A DNA stretch of 64,000 nt, taken from contig LNEM01000032.1 in NCBI GenBank assembly GCA_001464955.1, positions 18,127 to 82,126 on the forward strand, written 5' to 3'. The notes beneath the pieces were generated by a model. The model made no database searches. It saw only the letters and a program-made list of their open reading frames with translations, and was not told where the DNA came from. The DNA is from Rhizobiales bacterium Ga0077537 (GTDB lineage: Bacteria > Pseudomonadota > Alphaproteobacteria > Rhizobiales > Hyphomicrobiaceae). The translations under genes were made by a program, and so were the position numbers. Of this stretch, positions 28,052 to 36,831 are shown piece by piece. Position 1 is the stretch's first letter. The number at the start of each line of letters is the position of its first letter.

Positions 28052-29194
28052 ATGGCAGATAAGACGACGAAGGATCAGACCTCGACGGGTCTGGATGCGG
28101 CAGCCGAGTCGGCGCCCCGGAAGTCGGCCCTTAGCCGGCGCGATTACATCAAGACGGCGGCAGTCGGTGCCGGTGCGGTCGCGCTGAGCATGCCGACGAT
28201 CGCCAAGGCCCAGAACAAGACCTGGAAGCTGAAGCTCCAGAGCAACTGGACGGGCATCGGCATCGAGTCCCAGGACAAGGCCGCGCAGCTGTTCGTCGAC
28301 CGGGTCAAGAAGATGTCCGGTGGCCGTATCGAGGTGACGAACTTCAACGCCGAGGTACTTCTCGGCATCGGCGAGACCTTCCGTGGCGTCAGCTCCGGCG
28401 TGGCGGACCTGGCAGTGACCTCGTCGATCTATCATCGGGGTATCGTGCCGGTCGGCGAGTATCTTTGGGCCGTTCCGTTCTTCCCCGTCAACACACTCGA
28501 GTTCTACGAGTACATCTACCACTTCATGGGCATCAAGGAACTCTGGCAGGAGGCCTACAAGCCGCACAACGTCGCCCACTTGACCTACATGATCTCTGAC
28601 GAGTGGGGCGCGATGGTTTCGACGCGCCAGGTTGAAAAGTACGCCGACTTCAAGGGCATGAAGGTTCGCGCGTTCGGCATCTGGGCCGACTGGCTCGTTC
28701 ACAACGGCGCATCTATCGTCACGGTTCCGGGTGGTGAGGTCTACACCGCCATCCAGACCAAGATCCTCGACGCGGCCGCATTCGGTTCACCGGATGCGTG
28801 GGCGGGCATGAAGATGCACGAGGTCTGCAAGTTCTACCTCAATCCCTCGGTGATCCCCTACGACATCGTCGAGGTGATCATGAACCAGAAGACCCTCAAC
28901 GAGATGCCGCCGGACCTGCAGGAGGTGATGCACGCGGCTGCGCGCGTGATGAACACTGAACTTGCCGCGATGACCATCGCGACCGACGCTCGTGGCCGGA
29001 AGAAGCTCGCCGACGGCGGCATGCAGACGCTCATGATGCCGGATGAGGAACTCAAGAAGGCGGAGGCCTGGTGCTGGAACCAGTTCCTCTCGAAGAAGGG
29101 CAAGGATCCCTTCATCGACAAGGTGATCGACATCTACACGCAGGCCCGCCAGCTCCATAAGGACTACTACGGTCCGAAGCGTCTCCCGACGTAA
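28052..29194 (+). CDS. dctP: TRAP transporter substrate-binding protein (DctP family)
   Basis: Periplasmic binder of a tripartite ATP-independent transporter, 380 residues. The ATG has a GGGAGGAAG Shine-Dalgarno. An extended N-terminal region leads into a Tat signal (SRRDYIKTAAVGAGAVALSMP), so it is likely exported folded. The mature part has FNAEVLLGIGETFRGVSSGVADL, FKGMKVRAFGIWADWLVHNGA (with the carboxylate-binding Arg) and a C-terminal YTQARQLHKDY. A hairpin separates it from dctQ, in line with the higher expression of binding proteins. Confidence 0.92.
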   Translation: MADKTTKDQTSTGLDAAAESAPRKSALSRRDYIKTAAVGAGAVALSMPTIAKAQNKTWKLKLQSNWTGIGIESQDKAAQLFVDRVKKMSGGRIEVTNFNAEVLLGIGETFRGVSSGVADLAVTSSIYHRGIVPVGEYLWAVPFFPVNTLEFYEYIYHFMGIKELWQEAYKPHNVAHLTYMISDEWGAMVSTRQVEKYADFKGMKVRAFGIWADWLVHNGASIVTVPGGEVYTAIQTKILDAAAFGSPDAWAGMKMHEVCKFYLNPSVIPYDIVEVIMNQKTLNEMPPDLQEVMHAAARVMNTELAAMTIATDARGRKKLADGGMQTLMMPDEELKKAEAWCWNQFLSKKGKDPFIDKVIDIYTQARQLHKDYYGPKRLPT

Positions 29195-29220
29195 ATCGCT
29201 CTGGTCAACGGAGTTTCAAC

Positions 29221-29249
29221 TCAGGCCCCGGCAACACGCCGGGGCCTGA
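29221..29249 (+). terminator. Strong intra-operon hairpin between dctP and dctQ
   Basis: TCAGGCCCCGGC and GCCGGGGCCTGA form a perfect 12-bp stem around AACAC, starting 27 bp after the dctP stop. No T-run follows, so it more likely stabilises the dctP message or attenuates the downstream genes than ends transcription. Confidence 0.7.
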
Positions 29250-29407
29250 AATGGCACGTTGCGCAGAAGAGAGCGCATCTTGCCCAACGGAACGGGCGGA
29301 CGCGCGCTTGCCGGGGGCAGGCACGCGTACCGCGCGGCTGAAAAGGTTGAGGCTGGCAACGGCGCGCGACAACCCGCCGACGGCGCCAGCAGGATTGGGA
29401 GTGGACG

Positions 29408-29971
29408 GTGAAAATCATCGAGAACTATCTACGTTTGACGGATTGGATCAACGCCAAGTTCGCTTGGATCGTGGCGTTTTTGATCGTGCCCATGCTCTTC
29501 GTCATGATCTGGGAGATCATGATGAGATATGTGTTCAATAGTCCGTCTCAGTGGGCATACGAGATCTCGCTGTTCATATTCGGCGCCTACATTGTCCTCG
29601 GCGGCGCCTATACCCACCTGTCGGGCGGCCACGTCAACGTCGACATCATCTGGGGGCAGCTCTCGCCACGAGGCAGGGCCATTCTCGACGTCCTTACGAG
29701 CGGCTTTGCGTTCCTCTTTCTCGGCGTGCTGTTCTGGACGTCGCTGCAGATCACGATCAATTCGTGGCAAATCGGCGAAACGACGATGTCGCACTGGAAG
29801 CCGATCTACTATCCGCTGCGCACGACGGTCCCGGTCGCCTGTTTCCTGTTCCTCATGCAGGTGCTCGCCAAGCTGATCCGAGATATCGCGATCGTCATCA
29901 AGGGCGAGGAGGTGTTTCCGGTGAAAGTTCCGATCCCCGGAATGGGCCCCATGCCAAGCTCGAATCTCTAG
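29408..29971 (+). CDS. dctQ: TRAP transporter small permease (DctQ family)
   Basis: 187 residues with four transmembrane helices (roughly 15-37, 52-73, 90-112 and 137-158). It starts with GTG, supported by a GGGAG Shine-Dalgarno and the family-like N-terminus MKIIENYLRLTDWINAKFAW. The IMMRYVFNSPSQWAYEIS motif between helices 1 and 2 is the DctQ hallmark. It forms the membrane complex with DctM. Confidence 0.9.
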   Translation: MKIIENYLRLTDWINAKFAWIVAFLIVPMLFVMIWEIMMRYVFNSPSQWAYEISLFIFGAYIVLGGAYTHLSGGHVNVDIIWGQLSPRGRAILDVLTSGFAFLFLGVLFWTSLQITINSWQIGETTMSHWKPIYYPLRTTVPVACFLFLMQVLAKLIRDIAIVIKGEEVFPVKVPIPGMGPMPSSNL

Positions 29972-30022
29972 TCACGACGCGCCCGACACCGCGCGGCGAC
30001 ACAATCCTCCAGGAGTACGTTG

Positions 30023-31342
30023 ATGCTTGGCCTTGGCCCGGAATGGCTGACTGTGATCCTGTTCGGCAGCCTCGTCCTGCTGCTGCTTGCAGGTCTTCCT
30101 CTGGTGTTTGCGATCGGCGGCGTCGCAACGCTGTTCATCATCTTTCTGTGGGGGCCGCACGCCCTGCCGATCCTCGCGAACCGAACGTACATGTCGATGG
30201 ACATGTTCCTTCTGGTGGCCGTGCCCATGTTCATATTCATGGGCGCGATGCTGCAACGATGTGGCATCGCAGAGGACATGTACGAGTTAATGTACCACTG
30301 GTTGGGCGGGCTGCGTGGCGGTCTGGCGGCCGGAACGGTACTCATCTGCACGATGTTCGCGGCGATGGTCGGCATCAGCGGTGCGGCCACGACGTCGATG
30401 GGCCTGATTGCCCTGCCGTCGATGCTCAAGCGCGGCTACAATAAGCAGATCGCGGTTGGCTGTATCTCCGCAGGCGGCTCGCTTGGCATCCTCATTCCGC
30501 CGAGCGTGCTCATGATCATCCTGTCGCTCACCTCGCGCGTTTCGGTGGGCGAGATGTTCATTGCGGGAATTCTTCCAGGACTGCTGCTGAGCGGGATGTT
30601 CATCGCCTACATCCTCATCCGCTGCTATTTCCAGAAGGAACTGGGACCAGCCGTTCCTGACGAAGAAAGGCTGCCTCTCAGCGCGCGCTTGCGGCTGGCG
30701 GGTGCCCTGGTGCTGCCTGTCGGGCTCATCTTTGCCGTTATGGGCTCGATGTTCTTCGGCATCGCGACGCCGAGCGAGGCGTCTGCGATCGGCGCGCTTG
30801 GCGCAATCGTTAGCGCAATCATCAAGCGGACGTTCAATTGGGAGAGCTTCACGTCGGCGCTGTTCATTACGCTGCGATTGAGCGCGATGGTCATCTGGAT
30901 CGTGTTCGCTGCCTCGGCGTTCACGGCGCTCTATGCAGTGACCGGTGCCAACTCGCTGGTGAGTTCGCTGATCAAGGGTGTGGGCGACCCCTGGATGGTG
31001 ATTATCGCCATGCAAGCGATCCTGTTCGTGCTTGGGATGTTCTTCGACCCGACAGGCATAGTTTTGCTCACGGCGCCGATCTTCTTCCCGATCATCACGT
31101 CGCTCGGCTTCGATCCGCTGTGGTTCGCCATCCTCTTCGTGATCAACATGGAACTGGCGTATCTGACGCCGCCGTTCGGCTTCAATCTGTTCTACATGAA
31201 GGCCGTCGTGCCACCGGGCATAACGATGATGGATATCTACAAGTCGCAGACGCCCTTTGTGTTGCTCATGTTGCTCGGTCTTGTCCTGTGCATGATCTTC
31301 CCGGGGATCATCACGTGGTTGCCGAGCCTTATGAGGACTTAG
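30023..31342 (+). CDS. dctM: TRAP transporter large permease (DctM family)
   Basis: 439 residues, about twelve transmembrane helices; the ion-coupled transport subunit. The ATG at 30023 follows AGGAG by seven bases; a TTG one codon earlier is less likely. The family block SAGGSLGILIPPSVLMIIL lies near residues 150-168, and a second one, VINMELAYLTPPFGFNLFYMK, near 375. It closes the dctPQM operon and is convergent with the FGE/DUF2235 gene. Confidence 0.93.
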   Translation: MLGLGPEWLTVILFGSLVLLLLAGLPLVFAIGGVATLFIIFLWGPHALPILANRTYMSMDMFLLVAVPMFIFMGAMLQRCGIAEDMYELMYHWLGGLRGGLAAGTVLICTMFAAMVGISGAATTSMGLIALPSMLKRGYNKQIAVGCISAGGSLGILIPPSVLMIILSLTSRVSVGEMFIAGILPGLLLSGMFIAYILIRCYFQKELGPAVPDEERLPLSARLRLAGALVLPVGLIFAVMGSMFFGIATPSEASAIGALGAIVSAIIKRTFNWESFTSALFITLRLSAMVIWIVFAASAFTALYAVTGANSLVSSLIKGVGDPWMVIIAMQAILFVLGMFFDPTGIVLLTAPIFFPIITSLGFDPLWFAILFVINMELAYLTPPFGFNLFYMKAVVPPGITMMDIYKSQTPFVLLMLLGLVLCMIFPGIITWLPSLMRT

Positions 31343-31364
31343 AGGCCCAAGTTTCGTGGGCTAT

Positions 31365-31402
31365 TGCGCCGGCGTAGTGCAGCCCTGCATTACGCCGGCG
31401 CA
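31365..31402. terminator. Long convergent hairpin between dctM and the FGE/DUF2235 gene
   Basis: The whole segment folds on itself: twelve perfect pairs (TGCGCCGGCGTA with TACGCCGGCGCA), one G-U pair, then TGCA/TGCA around a GCCC loop, for about 17 pairs. It starts 22 bp after dctM and covers the last four codons and the TAA stop of the convergent gene, so it can end transcription from both sides. Confidence 0.65.
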
Positions 31403-34400
31403 GTCGTGACAGGCGGCAGGTTGGCCAGCGCCTCTGCGGGCAGCTTGAACTTTCCCTTCCGCGCGGCGAGGACCTTGGTGTTCCAGTACTCGTCGAAGCG
31501 GTTCAGTCGCAGCTTCGCCTGATAGCCCTTGATCTTGGTCTGATCGTCGTCGGACAGAAGGCTCGTTTCCTGGAGCTTCTGGACCTGCCCGTCGATGAGC
31601 ATTCGGCGGTCGTGCAGCTTGTCGTTCAGATTGAACAGGGCCTGCGGCGCGTAGAGCGGCAGCGACTCGACCATCCGATTGAAGACGGTATCCGAGATTA
31701 CCGCATGCTGCGGCATCGTGCGGGGGCGGTACTCGTAGAGATGGCTGAACCATTGTGAGATCTGTCCGAGCGGATCGGGATCGACGACGTGGGGATTGTC
31801 GTCCTGCCGCTCCCAGTATTCTGCCTTGTCGGCCTTCCAGGCCTTGAGATAGACGCCCCAGCTTTCGTCCTGGCCGGCCAGCTCGGCGCTCTGAGCGTAT
31901 CCGCTGCTGATCCGGCTGAGCAGGAAATCGAGCGTGATGTCGGACAGCCGGTCCGTCGCCCAACCGCCACCGATATTGGCGTGATCGCCGGCGAACCACA
32001 CTTCGACGATGCGCTCCGGACGGTTCGGATCGGGGTCCATCAGCGTCGGCTCGAAGCTGTCGCGCTGCTCGTCGAGCGCCACCATGTGGTAGGCCTGCTG
32101 CACGCTCTCCGGCACCGACAGGTCCTTGCCCATGTTGAGTTGCTGGAAGTTGATCCCGGCGATCGTCTTGGCGATGCCGAAGGAGCCGACCGTATCCCAG
32201 CAGCCGAGCACATCGACGGCGACGGGCTGTTTGGCTTTCGAGGCCCAGAGCGTGCGGTGCTTGCCGAACAGCTTGATCGTCCAGACGGAGCGTGGCGCGC
32301 CGCGCGCGTCGATCGCCCTCGCGAGGAGCCGCGCGATCGCCGCGCCGCGGCTGAAGCCGACGATGACGACGCGATCCCCCGTCTGATAGACACGCACGAG
32401 ATCCAGATAAGCCCGCTCGACCACGTCTCCCGCACCGGCGCCCATGGCGAGGCCGAGAACCTGCAGGATGGGATCGTTGTCGTACTTGTTGCCGACCCCG
32501 GCATAGTAGAAGGCGATCTGCTGCGCGTTGCCGTTCTTGTAGCGCTTGCACAGCGAGGCATCGAACAGCTCGCCCGGCTGGAACATGCCGGCACTATCCG
32601 CCTTGAGCATGCGGAACAGCTTGAAGACGTTGGTCGTCGCCGCAAAGCCGTTCTCGACCATGTCGGGCGTGTTGCTCGTGCCGTCGAGACAGATGACGAT
32701 GTTCTTGCGCTTGCGCTCGGTCCAGGCAGCTGAATTGCGCAGCAGCGAATAGACGAGCGGCAGGCCGATCAGAATGAGCTCCCACTTGAAGATCCAGCCG
32801 CTGATCCCGCTCGTGAAAACGCTCCAGACCGAGGTTGCCACGTCCAGCGGCTGTAGAGGCGCGGCCGGCGCAGGAGCTATCGGCGCCAGCGCCGGCGTCG
32901 TCGTTCCGGCTTCGCGGACGAGGCGGAACCCGGAGTTCCCACGAGTCGACGTGGCGGGGCCGTCGAACCGAAGATCCGCAGCCTGGTCGCTGATGCCGCC
33001 CCCCATGACCTCCTGAAAATCGCCATCGTTGGTGCACCCCGGCGTCGGCGTGCCGTCCGGCCCCCGGCATTTGTCGATCCACTCCCGCACGTTGCCATGC
33101 ATGTCGAAGAGGCCATGGCCGTTGGGCTTCTTCAGGCCGACATGCCGTGGCTCGTCGACACTCGGAAAGAACCATGCGTACTGAGACAGGGAAGCGACAT
33201 CGCTCCCGTGCGACCAGCCCCGGTCGAAGGGCGCGCCGGCACGGGCCGCGTATTCCCACTCGATGCGCGACGGCAACCTGTAGGTGGCACCCGTCTGCTT
33301 GCTGAGCCATGCGGCATAGGACTTGGCTGCCGCGAAAGAGACCTGGATCGGCAACCGGCTCGCGTGCTCGCCCGGGCGCGGCACCGACGGACAGGCCGAC
33401 GGATCGCTGGCGGTGCACGCATCCCATTCCTCGTGCGTCACCTCGAACATCGACATGTAGAGCGGGACTTTGACGAGCTTCATCTGATCGCGCCGCTCGG
33501 CCGCAGCCTGCTGGCGCATTTCCATCAGCCGTTGGCGTTGCGAGCCTTCCCTCGGATCGCGGGGCACGACGGGGGGCGCGGCGTCGGCCGGCACGGGCGG
33601 ATACGGCTGCGCGAGAAGCACGAGCCCGGGACAGGTCGGGCAATCACGCCATCCAGCAGTGGCCTTGCCGGCTTTTCGTTCGGCGGCTTCATTTGCGGCC
33701 TGCCCGGTATCGTCCGACCGGAATGGCGCCCAATAGGCATAAAGCAGGAAGCCGGAAAGCGTGAGCAAGGCGATCAGCGACCAGTTCCACAGCTGGGAGG
33801 GAATGCGGCTGGCGCTCGTCGAATGTCTACGGAGCCGGTAGGCCAGCAGCAGGACGGCCAGCTGCGCGAGCAGGAAGACCAGGAGTTGGCCGGAGCCGGG
33901 CATCGACTTCGCGCTGCCGGCGAGGCTTGGAAACAGCCCGGACGCGTCGATGGCCAGCAGGATGGCGAAAGACGACAGGAACCAGACCAGGAACTGGCGA
34001 CGATAGATCAGGCCGGCGAGACCGGGGATCAGCGAGTAAAGGGCAAGCGTCCAGCCGGTGCCGACGACGCTCGCCACGATATCCCTGAAATCGGTGACGA
34101 GCTGCTCAAGGTAAACCTTCAGGAGCGGCCGCATGATGTCGGTGACGAAGACCCAGGGATTGCCGCCGATGTCCTTCCAGAGCTGGTTCGCGCGGGCCGG
34201 ATCGAATTTGCCGATGCCGGCGATGATGTCCGCTGCCGTCGGATTGGCCATGCCGAGACCGAGCCGCTCGGCAAGTTTGGCGTGCTCAGATGGCACCGCG
34301 TAGATCACGAACAGAAAGATCGTGAGCAGCAGCAGCAGGAGCGGGGCGGCTACGGAGCCCTTGCGCATCGCGAGAGTGACCGCATTCACAGCCTTCAACG

Positions 34401-34413
34401 GCTCGGTACGCAT
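31390..34413 (-). CDS. Membrane protein fusing an FGE/sulfatase-modifying-factor-like domain to a DUF2235 hydrolase domain
   Basis: 1007 residues from the ATG at 34413 (GGGAG Shine-Dalgarno). Five N-terminal helices (about 20-40, 118-138, 143-160, 178-195, 210-228) are followed by a DCPTCPGLVLL entry motif (about 257-267). Next is a formylglycine-generating-enzyme-like domain to about residue 500, with FEVTHEEWDAC, YRLPSRIEWEYAARAG, GLFDMHGNVREWIDKC and GNSGFRLVRE. A sixth helix (about 545-560) leads to a DUF2235 alpha/beta-hydrolase domain: FCLDG-like ICLDGTSNTPD, nucleophile Ser688 in GFSRGAA, Asp740 in GCWDTVGS, His811 in GDHANIGGGW. DUF2235 proteins include type VI secretion phospholipases of the Tle1 kind. 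The MGS motif usual near the start of FGE domains is absent. No secretion genes are adjacent; the role is unknown. Confidence 0.88.
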   Translation of the reverse strand: MRTEPLKAVNAVTLAMRKGSVAAPLLLLLLTIFLFVIYAVPSEHAKLAERLGLGMANPTAADIIAGIGKFDPARANQLWKDIGGNPWVFVTDIMRPLLKVYLEQLVTDFRDIVASVVGTGWTLALYSLIPGLAGLIYRRQFLVWFLSSFAILLAIDASGLFPSLAGSAKSMPGSGQLLVFLLAQLAVLLLAYRLRRHSTSASRIPSQLWNWSLIALLTLSGFLLYAYWAPFRSDDTGQAANEAAERKAGKATAGWRDCPTCPGLVLLAQPYPPVPADAAPPVVPRDPREGSQRQRLMEMRQQAAAERRDQMKLVKVPLYMSMFEVTHEEWDACTASDPSACPSVPRPGEHASRLPIQVSFAAAKSYAAWLSKQTGATYRLPSRIEWEYAARAGAPFDRGWSHGSDVASLSQYAWFFPSVDEPRHVGLKKPNGHGLFDMHGNVREWIDKCRGPDGTPTPGCTNDGDFQEVMGGGISDQAADLRFDGPATSTRGNSGFRLVREAGTTTPALAPIAPAPAAPLQPLDVATSVWSVFTSGISGWIFKWELILIGLPLVYSLLRNSAAWTERKRKNIVICLDGTSNTPDMVENGFAATTNVFKLFRMLKADSAGMFQPGELFDASLCKRYKNGNAQQIAFYYAGVGNKYDNDPILQVLGLAMGAGAGDVVERAYLDLVRVYQTGDRVVIVGFSRGAAIARLLARAIDARGAPRSVWTIKLFGKHRTLWASKAKQPVAVDVLGCWDTVGSFGIAKTIAGINFQQLNMGKDLSVPESVQQAYHMVALDEQRDSFEPTLMDPDPNRPERIVEVWFAGDHANIGGGWATDRLSDITLDFLLSRISSGYAQSAELAGQDESWGVYLKAWKADKAEYWERQDDNPHVVDPDPLGQISQWFSHLYEYRPRTMPQHAVISDTVFNRMVESLPLYAPQALFNLNDKLHDRRMLIDGQVQKLQETSLLSDDDQTKIKGYQAKLRLNRFDEYWNTKVLAARKGKFKLPAEALANLPPVTTAPA

Positions 34414-34734
34414 GCGCAACTCCCGACAATAGAAAGCAATTTTTACAAGATCGTTCTACACTTCGTGCAGATATCCTGCTGATGCTTTGGCTACTGTGGT
34501 GCCATATTGCCGGTGGTCGTGTCTTTCGAGGCACAAGAGCGCCGCGCAGCGTCGGCCCGAACAAAGACCGCCATGAAGAGGGGGAGAGGCTCCGACCCTG
34601 TCCACCTGGCCGCGTCCAGGGTGGCGGGCGAAGCAGGGCCGCGTCGGCTTCTGCGGCCTCCCGGACGGCTCTGGTCGCGCTTGACTTATCGCCTGCGCTT
34701 TCCGAGCCTGATCCCGAAATCGTAGGAGAACGGC
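34414..34734. other. Divergent intergenic region, no gene seen
   Basis: The 321 bp between the FGE/DUF2235 gene and hyuA hold the Shine-Dalgarno sites and presumably the divergent promoters of both. Short frames here have no start signal or recognisable product. The first 60 bp next to the membrane-protein gene are relatively AT-rich. Confidence 0.6.
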
Positions 34735-36831
34735 GTGCAACGCTTCGCTCTCGGAATCGACATCGGCGGCACCTTCACCGATATCGTGGTCTACGACACG
34801 TCGACCGGGCGTCAGTCGAGCCACAAGGAATTGACGACCCACGACGCACCGTCCCGCGCCGTCATGTCGGCAATCGACCGGGTCATGGCCCAGGCGGAGA
34901 TTCCGGCAGCCGCAATAGCCCGTGTGGTGCACGCGACGACGCTTTTCACCAACGCCCTCATCGAGAGGAAGGGGGCGGTGACCGGCCTCATCACGACGGA
35001 AGGCTTTCGCGACACACTGGAGATCGGCCGCGAGCGCAAGTTCGAACTCTACGACATCACCATCCGCAAGCCTGATCCCCTTGTGCCGCGCAACCGTCGC
35101 CTCGGAGTGACGGAACGCATTCGGGCCGATGGCACCGTCGTGACGCCACTCGATGAGCCGGCGCTTCTGGCCGCCACGGAACGCCTCGTTCGCGACGGCG
35201 TCACCTCGCTCGCGCTGGTCTTTCTGCACTCCTACGCCAATCCCCGGCATGAGCGGCAGGCGCTCGACGCAATTCAGAAGCACTTCCCGAAGCTGGCCCT
35301 CTCGACGTCGATCGAGGGGGCTCCCGAAATTCGCGAGTATGAGAGAACCTCGACGACCGTCGCCAACGCCTACATCAAGCCTCTTGCCGAACGTTACCTG
35401 TCGACGCTCGCCGACGAGATCGCCCGTCGCGGCATCACGGCGCCGCTCCTCATGATGCTGTCGAATGGCGGCCTCGCCAGCGCGTCGGAGGCCAAACGTT
35501 CTCCGGTTCAACTCCTGGAGTCGGGCCCCGCCGCCGGCGCGCTCGCAGCCGCGACGCTGGGTGCCAAAGATGGCGGCAGTCATGTGCTCGCTTTCGACAT
35601 GGGCGGCACCACCGCGAAGCTCTCCGTGGTCGACGATGGCAAGCCGAAGATCGCCTACGCATTCGAGGCCGCGCGCCAGAAGCGGTTCGTCGAAGGCAGC
35701 GGTCTGCCGATCCGCATCTCGACGATCGAACTGATCGAGATCGGCGCGGGCGGCGGCTCGCTCGCCCATCTCGACGCGATGGGGCTGCTCAAGGTGGGGC
35801 CGGAAAGCGCCGGTTCCGAACCTGGCCCTGCCGGCTATGGCCGCGGCGGCACGCGACCGACCGTGACCGATGCGGATCTGTGGCTCGGCTACCTCAATCC
35901 CGATTACTTCGCCGGCGGCACCATGGACATCGATATGGCCGCCGTCCGCCACGCCCTCGAGCCGCTCGCGAGGGATGCTGGCCTGTCGGCTACGGAGATC
36001 GCCTGGGGCATCCACGATATCGTCAACGAGAACATGGCCAATGCCGCTCGCGTCCATATCGCCGAGCACGGCAAGGACCCACGGCGCTATGCGCTGCTGT
36101 CGACGGGCGGCGCTGGCCCCGTGCACGCGTGCCATGTCGCGAGGAAGCTCGGATTGCGCACGTTGATCGTACCGCGCGGCGCCGGCGTCGCGTCCGCGCT
36201 CGGCCTGCTCGTCGCACCAGCCCGCGTCGACCGCGTGGCGACGGTGGCGAGGGAGGTCGACCAGATCGATTGGCATGCGCTGGAGGCGATGTTCTCACGG
36301 CTCGAGGCCGACGCCCGCAGCATCGTTGCCGAGACCGGGCTCGACCCCGCGTCGGCCGTCATCGAGCGGATCGCCGATTTCCGCTATGTCGGCCAGGCAT
36401 CGGAACTGGTGGTGAGCCTGCCGTCGGGGCCGTACGGGGCGGAGTCACGCCGTCGTCTCGAAGCCGCATTCGAAGCCAGTTACGTCGAGGCCTTCACACG
36501 AACGCCCCCGAACGCGCCCGTCGAGATCATCAACATCCGTGTCACGGCGTCGGTGGATCCGCCGGGGAGCGCACGCGCACTCGGCGTGCCGACGGCAACT
36601 ACCACCGCGCGAGCCAAGACGAGCCGCCCTGTGTACTTCGCCGAATGGCGTGAGCATCGCCAAACACCGGTCTTCGACCGCGACGACCTGACTGCCGGCA
36701 TCCGGATCGAAGGCCCGGCCATTGTCGAGGAGCGATCGTCGACGCTGGTGATTGCGCCGGGCTGCAGCGCCGAGGTGGCCGCGAGCGGCAACGTGATCGT
36801 CACGTTTGGCCAGGATGGGAATGCATCATGA
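34735..36831 (+). CDS. hyuA: Hydantoinase/oxoprolinase family protein, subunit A
   Basis: ATP-dependent ring-opening subunit acting on hydantoins, 5-oxoproline or related lactams. 698 residues, GTG start with AGGAG Shine-Dalgarno. The N-terminus FALGIDIGGTFTDIVVYD is the actin-like nucleotide site, followed by ATTLFTNALIERKGAVTGLITTEGFRD, HVLAFDMGGTTAKLSVVDDG, EIGAGGGSLAHLD, GPESAGSEPGPAGYGRGG and STGGAGPVHACHVA. The stop overlaps the hyuB start (ATGA). Acetophenone and acetone carboxylases share this fold, but the two-gene arrangement fits N-methylhydantoinase best. Confidence 0.93.
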   Translation: MQRFALGIDIGGTFTDIVVYDTSTGRQSSHKELTTHDAPSRAVMSAIDRVMAQAEIPAAAIARVVHATTLFTNALIERKGAVTGLITTEGFRDTLEIGRERKFELYDITIRKPDPLVPRNRRLGVTERIRADGTVVTPLDEPALLAATERLVRDGVTSLALVFLHSYANPRHERQALDAIQKHFPKLALSTSIEGAPEIREYERTSTTVANAYIKPLAERYLSTLADEIARRGITAPLLMMLSNGGLASASEAKRSPVQLLESGPAAGALAAATLGAKDGGSHVLAFDMGGTTAKLSVVDDGKPKIAYAFEAARQKRFVEGSGLPIRISTIELIEIGAGGGSLAHLDAMGLLKVGPESAGSEPGPAGYGRGGTRPTVTDADLWLGYLNPDYFAGGTMDIDMAAVRHALEPLARDAGLSATEIAWGIHDIVNENMANAARVHIAEHGKDPRRYALLSTGGAGPVHACHVARKLGLRTLIVPRGAGVASALGLLVAPARVDRVATVAREVDQIDWHALEAMFSRLEADARSIVAETGLDPASAVIERIADFRYVGQASELVVSLPSGPYGAESRRRLEAAFEASYVEAFTRTPPNAPVEIINIRVTASVDPPGSARALGVPTATTTARAKTSRPVYFAEWREHRQTPVFDRDDLTAGIRIEGPAIVEERSSTLVIAPGCSAEVAASGNVIVTFGQDGNAS

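Noticed and set aside
34507..34725. 72-codon frame upstream of hyuA
   Set aside because: No Shine-Dalgarno, Arg-rich chance composition, and it would occupy the hyuA leader.
34456..36276. 606-codon minus-strand frame opposite hyuA
   Set aside because: Antisense shadow; hyuA motifs are unambiguous.
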